60,704 bases of DNA from Gammaproteobacteria bacterium (GTDB taxonomy: Bacteria; Pseudomonadota; Gammaproteobacteria; CAJXQU01): the NCBI GenBank assembly GCA_026984775.1, contig JALSRM010000031.1, positions 1 to 60,704 of the forward strand. Direction: 5' to 3'. The notes under the pieces were generated by a model. That model was not told where the DNA came from. It worked only from the letters and a program-made list of their open reading frames with translations, and searched no databases. Position numbers and translations under genes: made by a program. Positions 44,116 through 52,844 of the stretch are shown here, in pieces (positions within the stretch are counted from its first letter, which is position 1; the number at the start of each line of letters is the position of its first letter).

Positions 44116-46959
44116 TCAGGTTGCCAGAGCCACTCTGATCGCATCCAGTTTCATAGCCGCAGTAGAAAGATACTGTTTCAGTAATTCCCTGCTGGTTTTG
44201 AGATACTCGATTTCATCCTCACGGATATTGGGGTTCACTCTTGCCAGTGCCTGTAGACGCTCGATTTCACTATCCTGATATCTGAGCATATGCTCCATAG
44301 CTGCGTTGATAATACCTTCGCGCTGACGATCTGCTGCCTCCTCAGCAGACTCCACCAATTTACTGATCTGCGGCCGAGCATGACGTACAAGTTCCTGAAC
44401 TGATCGTAAAGGGACTCTTTCAGCAAAACGGTTGAGTTGTTCGAATGAAAGAAGCTCACTCAAATTACGGCCCTGACTATCAACTACTACCCGGACCGTC
44501 GTCAGGGGAAGATAACGGTGCAGTTGCAGTTTTTTCGGTGCGGAACAATGGACGATGAAAACAGCCTCCAGCAACAGAGTTCCGGGTTTCAAAGAAGGTG
44601 TTTTAAGGGTGCAGAACGCTGTCTTACCAAAATCTCCTCCGAGGATCATCTCCATCGCACCAGTGACCATTGGGTGTTCCCAGGTGAGGAAATCCATATC
44701 TTCTCTAATCAAGGCCTGAGCACGTTGATAGGTCGCTGTGGTGCCGTCCTCGGATAAACTGGGGAAATGATGACAGATCATGTGATCTCCTGGATGCAAT
44801 ATTACCGTATGCTGACTGTGTACCTGATGATCGACACCAAAATGATCAAAGACCTTTTCCATGTAACTTTCCAGCTCGAGACTGCTGGAAGAACTGGCAA
44901 CCTTATCGATCACCTCGGCTGCTTTCTGGGGATGACAAGAACTAAGTTCGAGCAGACGATCACGTCCCTGCTGCAATTTCTCCAGAAGTGAGTCAGTCAA
45001 TTCACGGCATTCGTCAATAAGCTGTTCGAATTCCTTTTTGGATTCACCGACAAGGCAGTACTGCAATCGTTCACCAAGTTGCGCAAACACATTACTGCTG
45101 ACTGGACAAACGCGTTCGAAGGCATTCAATCCGTCGTGGTACCAGCGCATAAGCCTTTCCTGAGGCATTCCTTCATGGTAAGGCACATGGATCTCAACCG
45201 TTTCTTTTTGTCCGATTCGATCGAGGCGACCAATACGCTGTTCGAGAAGATCAGGATTCAGTGGGAGATCGAACAGCACCAGATGATGTGCAAACTGGAA
45301 GTTGCGACCCTCACTTCCTATCTCTGAACAGACCAGAATTTGTGCACCCTCTTCTTTCTCGGAAAAATACGCAGCAGCTCGATCACGGGCAACCAGTGAC
45401 ATGCCTTCATGAAACACTGCTGATCGAATACCGAACCGGGTATGCAGATATTCTTCCAGGGCAATCGCAGTATCAGCCAGCGCACAAATCACGAGTACTT
45501 TCTGATCACGATGCTCACTTAGCCAACGTGCAATCCACTCAACACGGCTGTCCTCCCGCAACCACCAATCACCAAGTAAATGCTCTGGATGCAGCAGCTG
45601 ATCCAGAGATGCTTCCGCAAAATCCATGTCAGGCTTTTTCAAAGGCCATAAATGGCATTTCCGATCGGGAAATCCCTTGACAGCATCGCGCGTATTGCGA
45701 AACAGGACCCGGCCGGTGCCATGCCGATCAAGTAAACGTTCGATGGCATCATCGATGGCCTGATCAACGGCTTCGCTGCGGAGAATTTTCTCTACAGAGT
45801 GATCGCCTAAATACGCCTCCAGCTGTGAGACAAGTTCCGGTAGATCTCGTAGACGTTGCTCGACATCCTCGTGTTGCAGCTGATCGATTAATTCACTGAT
45901 CTTTTGATAATCTGACTCCTCCTTGCGAAACGCCTCGAGATCGTGATAGCGATCAGAGTCAAGGAGACGCAGGCGGGCAAAATGACTTTCCATACCCAGC
46001 TGCTCCGGTGTTGCGGTAAGTAACAACAGGCCAGGGATTTCATGTGCCAGATCTTCAATGCATTGATAGGCTGGACTGACCTCGTCTTCACTCCAGCTCA
46101 GATGATGAGCCTCATCCACAATCAGCAGATCCCACCCTGCCTCCACTGCTTGGGCATGACGCTCCTGATTTTCAAGGAGAAAAGTGAGACTACACAGGAT
46201 CAACTGGGCAGTTTCAAAAGGATTGCCCTCTCCTGATTCGGCGATAGCCTCACAGCGATCTTCGTCCAGAATAGTGAAAGTGAGATTGAATCGCCGCAAC
46301 ATCTCCACTAACCATTGGTGTACCAGTGAATCCGGAACCACGATCAGTACGCGGCTGGCCAGTCCGGTAACGATCTGGTGATGTAGAATCAGTCCTGCCT
46401 CAATGGTTTTCCCGAGACCTACTTCATCGGCCAACAAAACCCGTGGTGCATGACGTTGCGTAACCTGACTGGCAATATAAAACTGATGTGGCAATAGCTG
46501 AACACGCGGCCCCAACAGACCATAGGCTGGTGACTGCTGATGCTTGCGCAAATAACCCAGCGTCTCCACACGGAGCTGAAAACTGCTGATCTTGTCGACC
46601 TGTCCTGCGTACAGGCGATCCTGTGGTTTGCTGAACTGAACGGAACTGTCCAGATCAACTTCATCCAGCGCTATCTGGTTCCCTGCTTCATCTCTGCCCA
46701 CATAGATAAGGCGACCGTCCTCGCTCCTTATTTTGGTGACGGTTAGCACACGACCATCACTACTGCTGATCCGGTCACCTATGGAGTATTCCACCCGGCT
46801 GATAGGTGCATTGTCCACCACATACGTTCTGCGTTCACCTGCAGCTGGAAAACTCAACGTTACATGACGCCCTGTCATCTCGACTACGATACCAAGTCCC
46901 AACTCAGACTCGGTATTACTGACCCAGCGTTGACCAATGGCAAAAGCAGGTTTATCCAA
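44116..46959 (-). CDS. rapA: RNA polymerase-associated SWI2/SNF2 ATPase RapA
   Basis: A 947-residue protein close to E. coli RapA in length. It has N-terminal Tudor-like domains (residues 1-110) and the SNF2 helicase with LADEVGLGKTIEAGLIL (Walker A), VDEAHH and LLLTATP. The helicase C-terminal domain contains ILVCSEIGSEGRNFQFAHHLVLFDLP and QRIGRLDRIGQ, followed by the RapA-specific C-terminal domains. It recycles RNA polymerase by removing stalled complexes. It is divergent from a radical SAM gene, with about 97 bases between the starts. Confidence 0.96.
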   Translation of the reverse strand: MDKPAFAIGQRWVSNTESELGLGIVVEMTGRHVTLSFPAAGERRTYVVDNAPISRVEYSIGDRISSSDGRVLTVTKIRSEDGRLIYVGRDEAGNQIALDEVDLDSSVQFSKPQDRLYAGQVDKISSFQLRVETLGYLRKHQQSPAYGLLGPRVQLLPHQFYIASQVTQRHAPRVLLADEVGLGKTIEAGLILHHQIVTGLASRVLIVVPDSLVHQWLVEMLRRFNLTFTILDEDRCEAIAESGEGNPFETAQLILCSLTFLLENQERHAQAVEAGWDLLIVDEAHHLSWSEDEVSPAYQCIEDLAHEIPGLLLLTATPEQLGMESHFARLRLLDSDRYHDLEAFRKEESDYQKISELIDQLQHEDVEQRLRDLPELVSQLEAYLGDHSVEKILRSEAVDQAIDDAIERLLDRHGTGRVLFRNTRDAVKGFPDRKCHLWPLKKPDMDFAEASLDQLLHPEHLLGDWWLREDSRVEWIARWLSEHRDQKVLVICALADTAIALEEYLHTRFGIRSAVFHEGMSLVARDRAAAYFSEKEEGAQILVCSEIGSEGRNFQFAHHLVLFDLPLNPDLLEQRIGRLDRIGQKETVEIHVPYHEGMPQERLMRWYHDGLNAFERVCPVSSNVFAQLGERLQYCLVGESKKEFEQLIDECRELTDSLLEKLQQGRDRLLELSSCHPQKAAEVIDKVASSSSSLELESYMEKVFDHFGVDHQVHSQHTVILHPGDHMICHHFPSLSEDGTTATYQRAQALIREDMDFLTWEHPMVTGAMEMILGGDFGKTAFCTLKTPSLKPGTLLLEAVFIVHCSAPKKLQLHRYLPLTTVRVVVDSQGRNLSELLSFEQLNRFAERVPLRSVQELVRHARPQISKLVESAEEAADRQREGIINAAMEHMLRYQDSEIERLQALARVNPNIREDEIEYLKTSRELLKQYLSTAAMKLDAIRVALAT

Positions 46960-47056
46960 TCTTCTCTTCTCGAAATATTCTGGGGGGTGGATGATAGGAG
47001 ACTATACGCCCTGTTTCAAATTTTTCACTGTATCCAAAATCGTTATAATCCGAGGG

Positions 47057-47938
47057 ATGATGATCAATTACGACATGCCACTCTATCGTCCTCCCTCCGA
47101 AGGCAATAACCTGATTATCCAGGCAACGCTTGGGTGCAGCTATAACCGATGCACTTTTTGCAGCATGTACCGTGGCAAGACATTCACTGCACGCTCACTA
47201 CATGAGGTATTGGCGGAGATTGAACTGGCTGCAAAACACCGGCCTGATACCCGACGGGTATTCTTGGCCGATGGTGATGCTCTGGTACTACCAAATAATC
47301 ATCTGATCGCCATCCTCGTTCATCTCAAAAAACACCTCCCTCGCCTGACCCGCGTTTCGAGTTATGCCCTGCCAGGCAACCTGAAGCGAAAGTCAGTAGA
47401 AGAACTTGCTGAACTAAAAGAACATGGCCTGACCCTGATCTACTATGGCATCGAATCCGGTAGCAAAACTATCCTGAAAAAGATCCGAAAAGGAGCTACG
47501 CCTGAAAGTATTCATGCAGGACTCAGAAAGGCCCATGCCGCGGGGATCAAAGTCTCGGCTACCGTCATCCTTGGACTTGGTGGGAAAAACCATTGGCAGG
47601 AGCATATCGACGAAACAGCCCGGCTGATCAATCACCTGCATCTGAATTATCTCTCCACCCTGCAACTGGGGCTCGATCCAATAGTGGAAAGCGAGTTCTA
47701 TAAAGCTTTCGGCGATGACTTTGAGTGGCAAGATGACTACGGCATGCTGCAGGAGCAGGCCAGGTTGATTGCCCAGATCAACCCACCATCACCTGTCATC
47801 TTTCGTTCCAATCACGCTTCCAACGCAATACCACTGAAGGGTACGCTACCAAAAGATCGTGATCGACTGCTGGAGCAACTGCAACAAGCAGAAAAGGGTG
47901 AAATCTCACTTGTGCCTGAATTTCTGCGTGGGTATTGA
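47057..47938 (+). CDS. Radical SAM protein of unknown function
   Basis: About 293 residues from the ATG at 47057 (a second ATG at 47060; an upstream frame to 46937 is unlikely). The cluster motif is GCSYNRCTFCSMY, with four residues between the first two cysteines. An ADGDALVLP motif, GIESGSKTIL and GLGGKNHWQEH follow, as in HemN/Elp3-like (MiaB-type) radical SAM enzymes. There is no extra iron-sulfur domain. Substrate unknown. It is divergent from rapA. Confidence 0.85.
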   Translation: MMINYDMPLYRPPSEGNNLIIQATLGCSYNRCTFCSMYRGKTFTARSLHEVLAEIELAAKHRPDTRRVFLADGDALVLPNNHLIAILVHLKKHLPRLTRVSSYALPGNLKRKSVEELAELKEHGLTLIYYGIESGSKTILKKIRKGATPESIHAGLRKAHAAGIKVSATVILGLGGKNHWQEHIDETARLINHLHLNYLSTLQLGLDPIVESEFYKAFGDDFEWQDDYGMLQEQARLIAQINPPSPVIFRSNHASNAIPLKGTLPKDRDRLLEQLQQAEKGEISLVPEFLRGY

Positions 47939-47980
47939 AGACACTCAACATTTCAGAATCAATCCGTGATAATGGATAGA

Positions 47981-47996
47981 GGTTGGCGTGCCAACC
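47981..47996. repeat. Hairpin between the radical SAM gene and the DUF533 gene
   Basis: GGTTGG-CGTG-CCAACC (and one more pair inside) forms a perfect short stem. The run after it (CTTTCC) is only weakly T-rich, so it is at most a weak bidirectional terminator between these convergent genes. Confidence 0.45.
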
Positions 47997-48060
47997 CTTT
48001 CCAAGTGGGGAACCGTCTCCCGACTGACGATACAATCGGACGGGAAATTAAACCGTGAAA

Positions 48061-48837
48061 TCAAGCAAAGAGCAGGGGTTCACCCAGTTTTTCGTGGATA
48101 CGGTTACACTCCTCCGGTGACAGATTCAGCGCCTGAGCCAAGTCCTGCAGATAACGAGCTTCGGACTGATTATCGAGATCAATCGCGAGGAGCGACATGA
48201 AATAGGCCTGCTGTTCCATGCCTTGAGGAATACTGGCTGCAAGTGCCTGTAGATCATTTGGTTCCTTCATAAGGGATTTAACCAGTTCCACTTCGTCCGG
48301 CGTGATATCATCAAGATGTTCAGCTATTTTCTGTTGCTCCTGGGCGTCGATTTCACCATCCGCCTTGGCAGCATTGATCATGGCACGCAACATGATTTCA
48401 GCCTGTTTTTCCTGATCAGGCGTTGGAGAAACTGGTTGCCCTTGAAGGACATTATTCAAAAGGCCACCCAAGCCTCCGGAAGCTTGTGAACCACCTCCAA
48501 GGGAGTCCAAAAGTCCTCCTAATCCTCCGCTCATACCACCCTGTGCACCCGTGAGCATGCCAGCGATATCACCAAGGCCACCGCTTGACGAACCATTTCC
48601 TGCAAGTGATCCGAGAATATCACCAAGACCACCCATGCGGCCACTGCGCTGCTGACCACCAGCCAGCTGTCCCAGTAGACCGCCCAGTCCTCCATCTTGT
48701 TGGCCGCCTCCCATCAGGGAACCCAGCAAATCACTAAGACCGCCACTCTGCGAGTTAGCTCCTCCCATCATGCCCTTGACACCCTTAGCAACGACCATCC
48801 CTACGGCGACCTTGGTCAGTGTTGATACGAGACTCAT
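48061..48837 (-). CDS. DUF533 (YebE-like) protein with glycine-rich repeats
   Basis: A 258-residue protein. Residues 1-25 include a hydrophobic segment. Residues 25-130 are a low-complexity repeat of GGLGxLLxxLxGGxQ type (about six units), and residues 140-250 are a helical TerB-like domain with NAAKADGEIDAQEQQKIAEHLD. DUF533/YebE proteins are inner-membrane stress-responsive proteins of unclear function. The long glycine-rich stretch is unusual among well-known members. Confidence 0.8.
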   Translation of the reverse strand: MSLVSTLTKVAVGMVVAKGVKGMMGGANSQSGGLSDLLGSLMGGGQQDGGLGGLLGQLAGGQQRSGRMGGLGDILGSLAGNGSSSGGLGDIAGMLTGAQGGMSGGLGGLLDSLGGGSQASGGLGGLLNNVLQGQPVSPTPDQEKQAEIMLRAMINAAKADGEIDAQEQQKIAEHLDDITPDEVELVKSLMKEPNDLQALAASIPQGMEQQAYFMSLLAIDLDNQSEARYLQDLAQALNLSPEECNRIHEKLGEPLLFA

Positions 48838-48988
48838 GAATTACCCCCTTCAAAAAAGAATTAACATCTTGAAACCTTATCACAACCTATCCGTATTCCC
48901 AAAAGGATGAAATCCAGCCTTTGAGTCTGTTGCTGATTTACCGTTATACTGCCGAGTTTGTGACTTTGCTCTCATCCATTTCGTATTC

Positions 48989-50875
48989 ATGTTGAAGTTT
49001 TCCAACCTGACCCTCCAGCGGGGAAAGCGGGTTCTGTTTTCCGATATGGACATGACAATCCATCCTGGCTGGAAGACCGGAATTACCGGCGCCAATGGGA
49101 CAGGAAAATCAAGTCTTTTTAGTCTCATCAGAGGTGAGATCACTCCCGACCATGGCGAATTTTGCCTTCCTTCTGACTGGGTTATCGCCCATGTCAGGCA
49201 AGCAACTCCAGCAATCGAGACACGTGCAATTGACTACACCATGGATGGCGATCAGGAACTGAGAAAGCTCGAATCTGAACTACAGCATGCAGAAAAGGAT
49301 GAGAATGCTGTGCGACTTGCTGCTCTGCATGAGCGATTCAAAACAATCGACGGTTACAGTGCCCGTAGTCGTGCTGCCCGTCTGCTTCACGGACTTGGGT
49401 TCAGGGATGAACAACTCGATCAACCTGTGAAATCCTTTTCAGGAGGATGGCGCATGAGGCTCAACCTGTCTCAGGCGTTAATGTGCCGGTCTGATCTGTT
49501 ACTGCTTGATGAACCGACTAATCATCTTGATCTCGATGCAGTCCTCTGGCTCGAAGACTGGCTTGCCAGTTATCCGGGAACATTGTTATTGATTTCACAT
49601 GACCGTGATTTTCTCGATCGCATTACCGATCACATTGCCCACATCGAACGACAATCGATCACACTCTATAACGGTAATTATTCTGTCTTTGAAAAGGCTC
49701 GGGCAGAACAACTGGCACAACAATCCCTCGCATTTAAGCGGCAACAGGAAGAGATTGCTCATATCCAGCAATTCGTTGATCGCTTCCGCGCCAAGGCGAC
49801 CAAGGCCCGACAGGCACAAAGCCGCCTAAAGGCACTAGAGAGAATGTCTCTGATCGCACCCGCCCATGTAGATTCACAATTTCATTTCAATTTCAAAACA
49901 CCGGAAAAGCTACCGGACAATCTACTCAAACTGGAAGATGCCAGTGTCGGCTACGATGAGAAGGTCATTCTTTCTGATTTAACAATGACTCTTCGTCCTG
50001 GTGATCGGGTTGGACTTCTGGGACAAAATGGCACCGGTAAATCCACGTTGATCAAGCTGCTTGCAGGAGAACTGAAAAACCGGCAGGGGAAACGCATACC
50101 AGCCAAAGATCTCAAGATCGGTTATTTCGCCCAGCACCAGATCGAGCAACTGCATAATGACGATTCACCACTGATGCATTTGCAAAGACTCGACAAAAAT
50201 ACCACTGAGAAAGATCTACGCACTTTTCTCGGTGACTTCGGATTCCAGGGCGATACTGCACTTGAACCGGTAGGACCGTTCTCCGGAGGAGAAAAGGCCC
50301 GGCTGGTACTGGCAATGCTCGTCTTCCAAAAACCAAACCTTTTACTCCTTGATGAACCCACCAACCATCTCGATCTCGAAATGCGACATGCCTTGATCAT
50401 GGCATTGGAGGGTTTTGTAGGTGCCATGGTCATCATTTCTCATGATCGTCACCTGTTACGCACGGCAACTGATCAACTCTTACTTATTACTGGCGGGAAA
50501 ATGTTCGAGTATGAGGGTGATCTCGACAGTTACCGAACGATCATCCAGGACCTTGGTAAGAAGGATGAAAAAAACAGGCAACGCCCACCTCATCATCGAA
50601 AAGAACAACGCCGGGTCGAGGCTGTACAGCGCTTGCGGATACAACCCGTCAAAAACGAAATTAAACGGGTTGAACAGGTCCTCGAAAGACTACACGAAGA
50701 GAAAAACCAGATTCATCATGAGCTTTCCGATCCTAGTATTTATGAAGATCAAAACAAGAATCGGCTCAGTGAGCTTTTGATTAAACAGGGACACATTGAA
50801 CAGAAACTATCCGAGAATGAACAACAATGGCTGGATCTGAATGAACAGCTGGAGGCCTCCTACATTAATGAATAA
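48989..50875 (+). CDS. yheS: ABC-F ATPase YheS
   Basis: A 628-residue protein with two ABC ATPase domains and no membrane helices. Walker A motifs GANGTGKSS (residue ~33) and GQNGTGKST (~346); signatures SFSGGWRMRL and PFSGGEKARL; Walker B LLLLDEPTNHLDLD and LLLLDEPTNHLDLE. A linker (about 230-290) is of ABC-F type. A C-terminal coiled coil covers about residues 530-625. ABC-F proteins act on ribosomes to resolve stalled translation. Its stop overlaps the next gene's start by 8 bases. Confidence 0.94.
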   Translation: MLKFSNLTLQRGKRVLFSDMDMTIHPGWKTGITGANGTGKSSLFSLIRGEITPDHGEFCLPSDWVIAHVRQATPAIETRAIDYTMDGDQELRKLESELQHAEKDENAVRLAALHERFKTIDGYSARSRAARLLHGLGFRDEQLDQPVKSFSGGWRMRLNLSQALMCRSDLLLLDEPTNHLDLDAVLWLEDWLASYPGTLLLISHDRDFLDRITDHIAHIERQSITLYNGNYSVFEKARAEQLAQQSLAFKRQQEEIAHIQQFVDRFRAKATKARQAQSRLKALERMSLIAPAHVDSQFHFNFKTPEKLPDNLLKLEDASVGYDEKVILSDLTMTLRPGDRVGLLGQNGTGKSTLIKLLAGELKNRQGKRIPAKDLKIGYFAQHQIEQLHNDDSPLMHLQRLDKNTTEKDLRTFLGDFGFQGDTALEPVGPFSGGEKARLVLAMLVFQKPNLLLLDEPTNHLDLEMRHALIMALEGFVGAMVIISHDRHLLRTATDQLLLITGGKMFEYEGDLDSYRTIIQDLGKKDEKNRQRPPHHRKEQRRVEAVQRLRIQPVKNEIKRVEQVLERLHEEKNQIHHELSDPSIYEDQNKNRLSELLIKQGHIEQKLSENEQQWLDLNEQLEASYINE

Positions 50876-51716
50876 AAACAGCTTAGTAGTTGATCTGCAT
50901 ATGCACTCTACGTCTTCGGACGGCGTGCTCTCCCCTTCCGCCCTGGTTGATCTTAATGCGGAAAATCATGTTGATATCATGGCGTTGACCGATCATGACA
51001 CCTTGGAAGGTTTGTCCGAAGCACGTGAAGCAGCGAATAGAAAAGGAATCCGGTTTATCAATGGTGTCGAAATGACAGCATCCTGGGAGAAGAAGGTTCT
51101 GCATATCATCGCTCTCGATTTTGATCCAGAAAACCTTTCATTGAAACAATCCCTTGAGGATTTGAAGCTTCAGCGTCTCGATCGTGCCGAACGTATCGCA
51201 AAAAAACTCCAAAATATCGGTATCCCCGGTTCACTTGCGGGCGCACAAAAATATGCCCGAGAAGGTTTGATTACTCGCCCTCATTTTGCCCAGTTCCTGG
51301 TTGAAGCAGGTAAGGCAAACGACCCACAGGAAGCATTTGACCGCTATCTTGGAAGAAAAAAAAAGGCATGGGTCGCTACTGAATGGCCGCCCATGGAAAA
51401 AGTGATCGATACGATTCACCACGCCGGTGGTCTCGCGGTTCTGGCCCATCCTCTGCGCTACAAACTGACAGCTTCGTGGATGTACCGATTACTCACGGCA
51501 TTTAAAAAAACAGGTGGTGAAGGCATGGAGGTTGTATGCGGTTATTACACCCCGATCGAAATCAAAACCAGTGTTGGTTTTGCACTAAGATTTGATTTGA
51601 TGGGTTCGGTCGGATCTGATTTTCATGGACACTCCCTGTACAACAATCAACCCGGAACCTGCTCACCATTACCTGATAGTCTTACACCGATCTGGTCGTT
51701 GTTCAAAGATCTTTAG
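50868..51716 (+). CDS. rnm: PHP-domain phosphoesterase (YciV/RNase AM-like)
   Basis: About 282 residues from the ATG at 50868, overlapping yheS by 8 bases. PHP motifs are clear: VDLHMHSTSSDG, TDHDTLEG, HIIALDF, RPHFAQ, LAHPLRY and GSDFHG. The E. coli homologue removes nucleotides from short RNA 5' ends and hydrolyses nucleoside 3',5'-bisphosphates; this is the expected role. Metal binding by His/Asp clusters follows from these motifs. Confidence 0.9.
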   Translation: MNKNSLVVDLHMHSTSSDGVLSPSALVDLNAENHVDIMALTDHDTLEGLSEAREAANRKGIRFINGVEMTASWEKKVLHIIALDFDPENLSLKQSLEDLKLQRLDRAERIAKKLQNIGIPGSLAGAQKYAREGLITRPHFAQFLVEAGKANDPQEAFDRYLGRKKKAWVATEWPPMEKVIDTIHHAGGLAVLAHPLRYKLTASWMYRLLTAFKKTGGEGMEVVCGYYTPIEIKTSVGFALRFDLMGSVGSDFHGHSLYNNQPGTCSPLPDSLTPIWSLFKDL

Positions 51717-51817
51717 TACATCCGAGTTAAAGATATGAGATGATCTAATTCATCAAAAAGAAAACTGATCTGCTGGCCGTCGTGGTCTTGCTCGTCATGA
51801 CTCAGGCCCGAAGGGAT
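51713..51817 (-). pseudogene. Possible remnant of a small gene
   Basis: A minus-strand frame with no start codon encodes about 34 residues ending in FLFDELDHLISLTRMY, with a coding-like composition (SHDEQDHDGQQ before that). Its stop overlaps the rnm stop. It could be a degraded gene end, or chance; I do not recognise it. Confidence 0.2.
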
Positions 51818-51903
51818 TGGTTACAGATATTCATAGCCTAAAGTGGGTGAATTACAATTCCGACAGGATCATGCATCGCTGATTCAGAGGTTCCTTGATA
51901 TAA

Positions 51904-52626
51904 ATGCTCTATGTTGCCGTTGTTCTCTCAGGTGCCGTAGCCTGGTTCATCAGCACCATTGCTGCTGGAGGGGCAGCAACACTGCTGATCCCCATCATCG
52001 GCTTTCTGCTTGGGGCTCAATATGTGGCACCGATCATCTCGCTGGCATCGCTATGCAGTAATCCGGCTCGAGCCTGGTTTTTTCGCCATCATGTGAACTG
52101 GCAGGTGATTGCATTTCTTCTGCCAGGGAGTCTGCTCGGTGCTTTCTTGGGTGCATGGTCTTTCAGCTTCATGAAACCGGACTGGATCCAGATCGTGATC
52201 GCACTCTTCCTGATCAGTTATTTCATCCAATACAAATTCGGCATCTCGACACTCAAAATCCGGGTAAGACAATACTGGTTCTTTCCCCTCGGTATGTTGA
52301 TTGCCTTTCTCTCTGGGCTGATTGGTGCAACCGGTCCGATACTCAACCCTTTCATGCTGAATTATGGCTTGAAAAAAGAGACACTAGTAGGAACAAAATC
52401 CATTAACTCTCTTGCCATGCAAATTATCAAATTAGGCACCTATGCAGCTTTTGGTGTGTTAACTTTCGAAGTGATTGGCTATGGAATTCTTTTGGGAATT
52501 GGCGCTATTCTTGGCGTTTATTATGCCAGACATCATCTCTTCCATATCGATCATGAACAATTCCGCCTGTATACCATCACCATGATGTTCATTGCCGGTG
52601 TTTTGATGCTGGCCAAACATGTGTGA
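51904..52626 (+). CDS. TauE/SafE-family sulfite/sulfonate exporter-like permease
   Basis: A 240-residue protein with seven or eight membrane helices. AWFISTIAAGGAATLLIPIIGFLLG and a second repeat with GLIGATGPILNPFMLNYGLKKE are TauE/SafE features. Members are proposed to export sulfite, sulfoacetate or other organic anions; the substrate here cannot be set. A possible link with sulfite from SoxCD or with sulfonate use is only by context. GAGG (about 51888) is the best ribosome site. Confidence 0.85.
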   Translation: MLYVAVVLSGAVAWFISTIAAGGAATLLIPIIGFLLGAQYVAPIISLASLCSNPARAWFFRHHVNWQVIAFLLPGSLLGAFLGAWSFSFMKPDWIQIVIALFLISYFIQYKFGISTLKIRVRQYWFFPLGMLIAFLSGLIGATGPILNPFMLNYGLKKETLVGTKSINSLAMQIIKLGTYAAFGVLTFEVIGYGILLGIGAILGVYYARHHLFHIDHEQFRLYTITMMFIAGVLMLAKHV

Positions 52627-52692
52627 GATTGGAACAAAAGTGTGAACCAGTTCCGCACAGCTTTATGGATCCATCAACAGGGGTTGGTAAGA

Positions 52693-52706
52693 TGGAGATA
52701 TCTCCA
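52693..52706. promoter_or_regulatory. Perfect 14-bp palindrome, possible operator
   Basis: TGGAGATATCTCCA is a perfect palindrome without a loop, the form of a dimeric repressor site. It lies about 140 bases upstream of the metallopeptidase start. No second copy was noticed in the window. Confidence 0.4.
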
Positions 52707-52772
52707 GGGAGGGAAAGCAAAAGATTTCAAGTCAGTCCATGACCAAAAACACAGCCAAAAGTTGAAAGTGAA

Positions 52773-52800
52773 ACTTTATTTCACCTTCGTGAAATAAAGT
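52773..52800. promoter_or_regulatory. Perfect 12-bp hairpin in the metallopeptidase leader
   Basis: ACTTTATTTCAC, loop CTTC and GTGAAATAAAGT pair without a mismatch, 44 bases before the GTG start. No T-run follows, so it is not a terminator. It could be an RNA structure that controls translation or decay, or a DNA operator. Confidence 0.5.
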
Positions 52801-52844
52801 ATGACAGCAAAAACAGTCCATCAATTGCCTGGAGAAAAGTAAAA

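Larger units (their letters stand above)
52627..52844. other. Intergenic region before the first metallopeptidase
   Basis: A 218-base stretch with two conspicuous inverted repeats: TGGAGATATCTCCA (52693-52706) and a perfect 12-bp hairpin at 52773-52800. No coding potential was seen. Confidence 0.5.
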
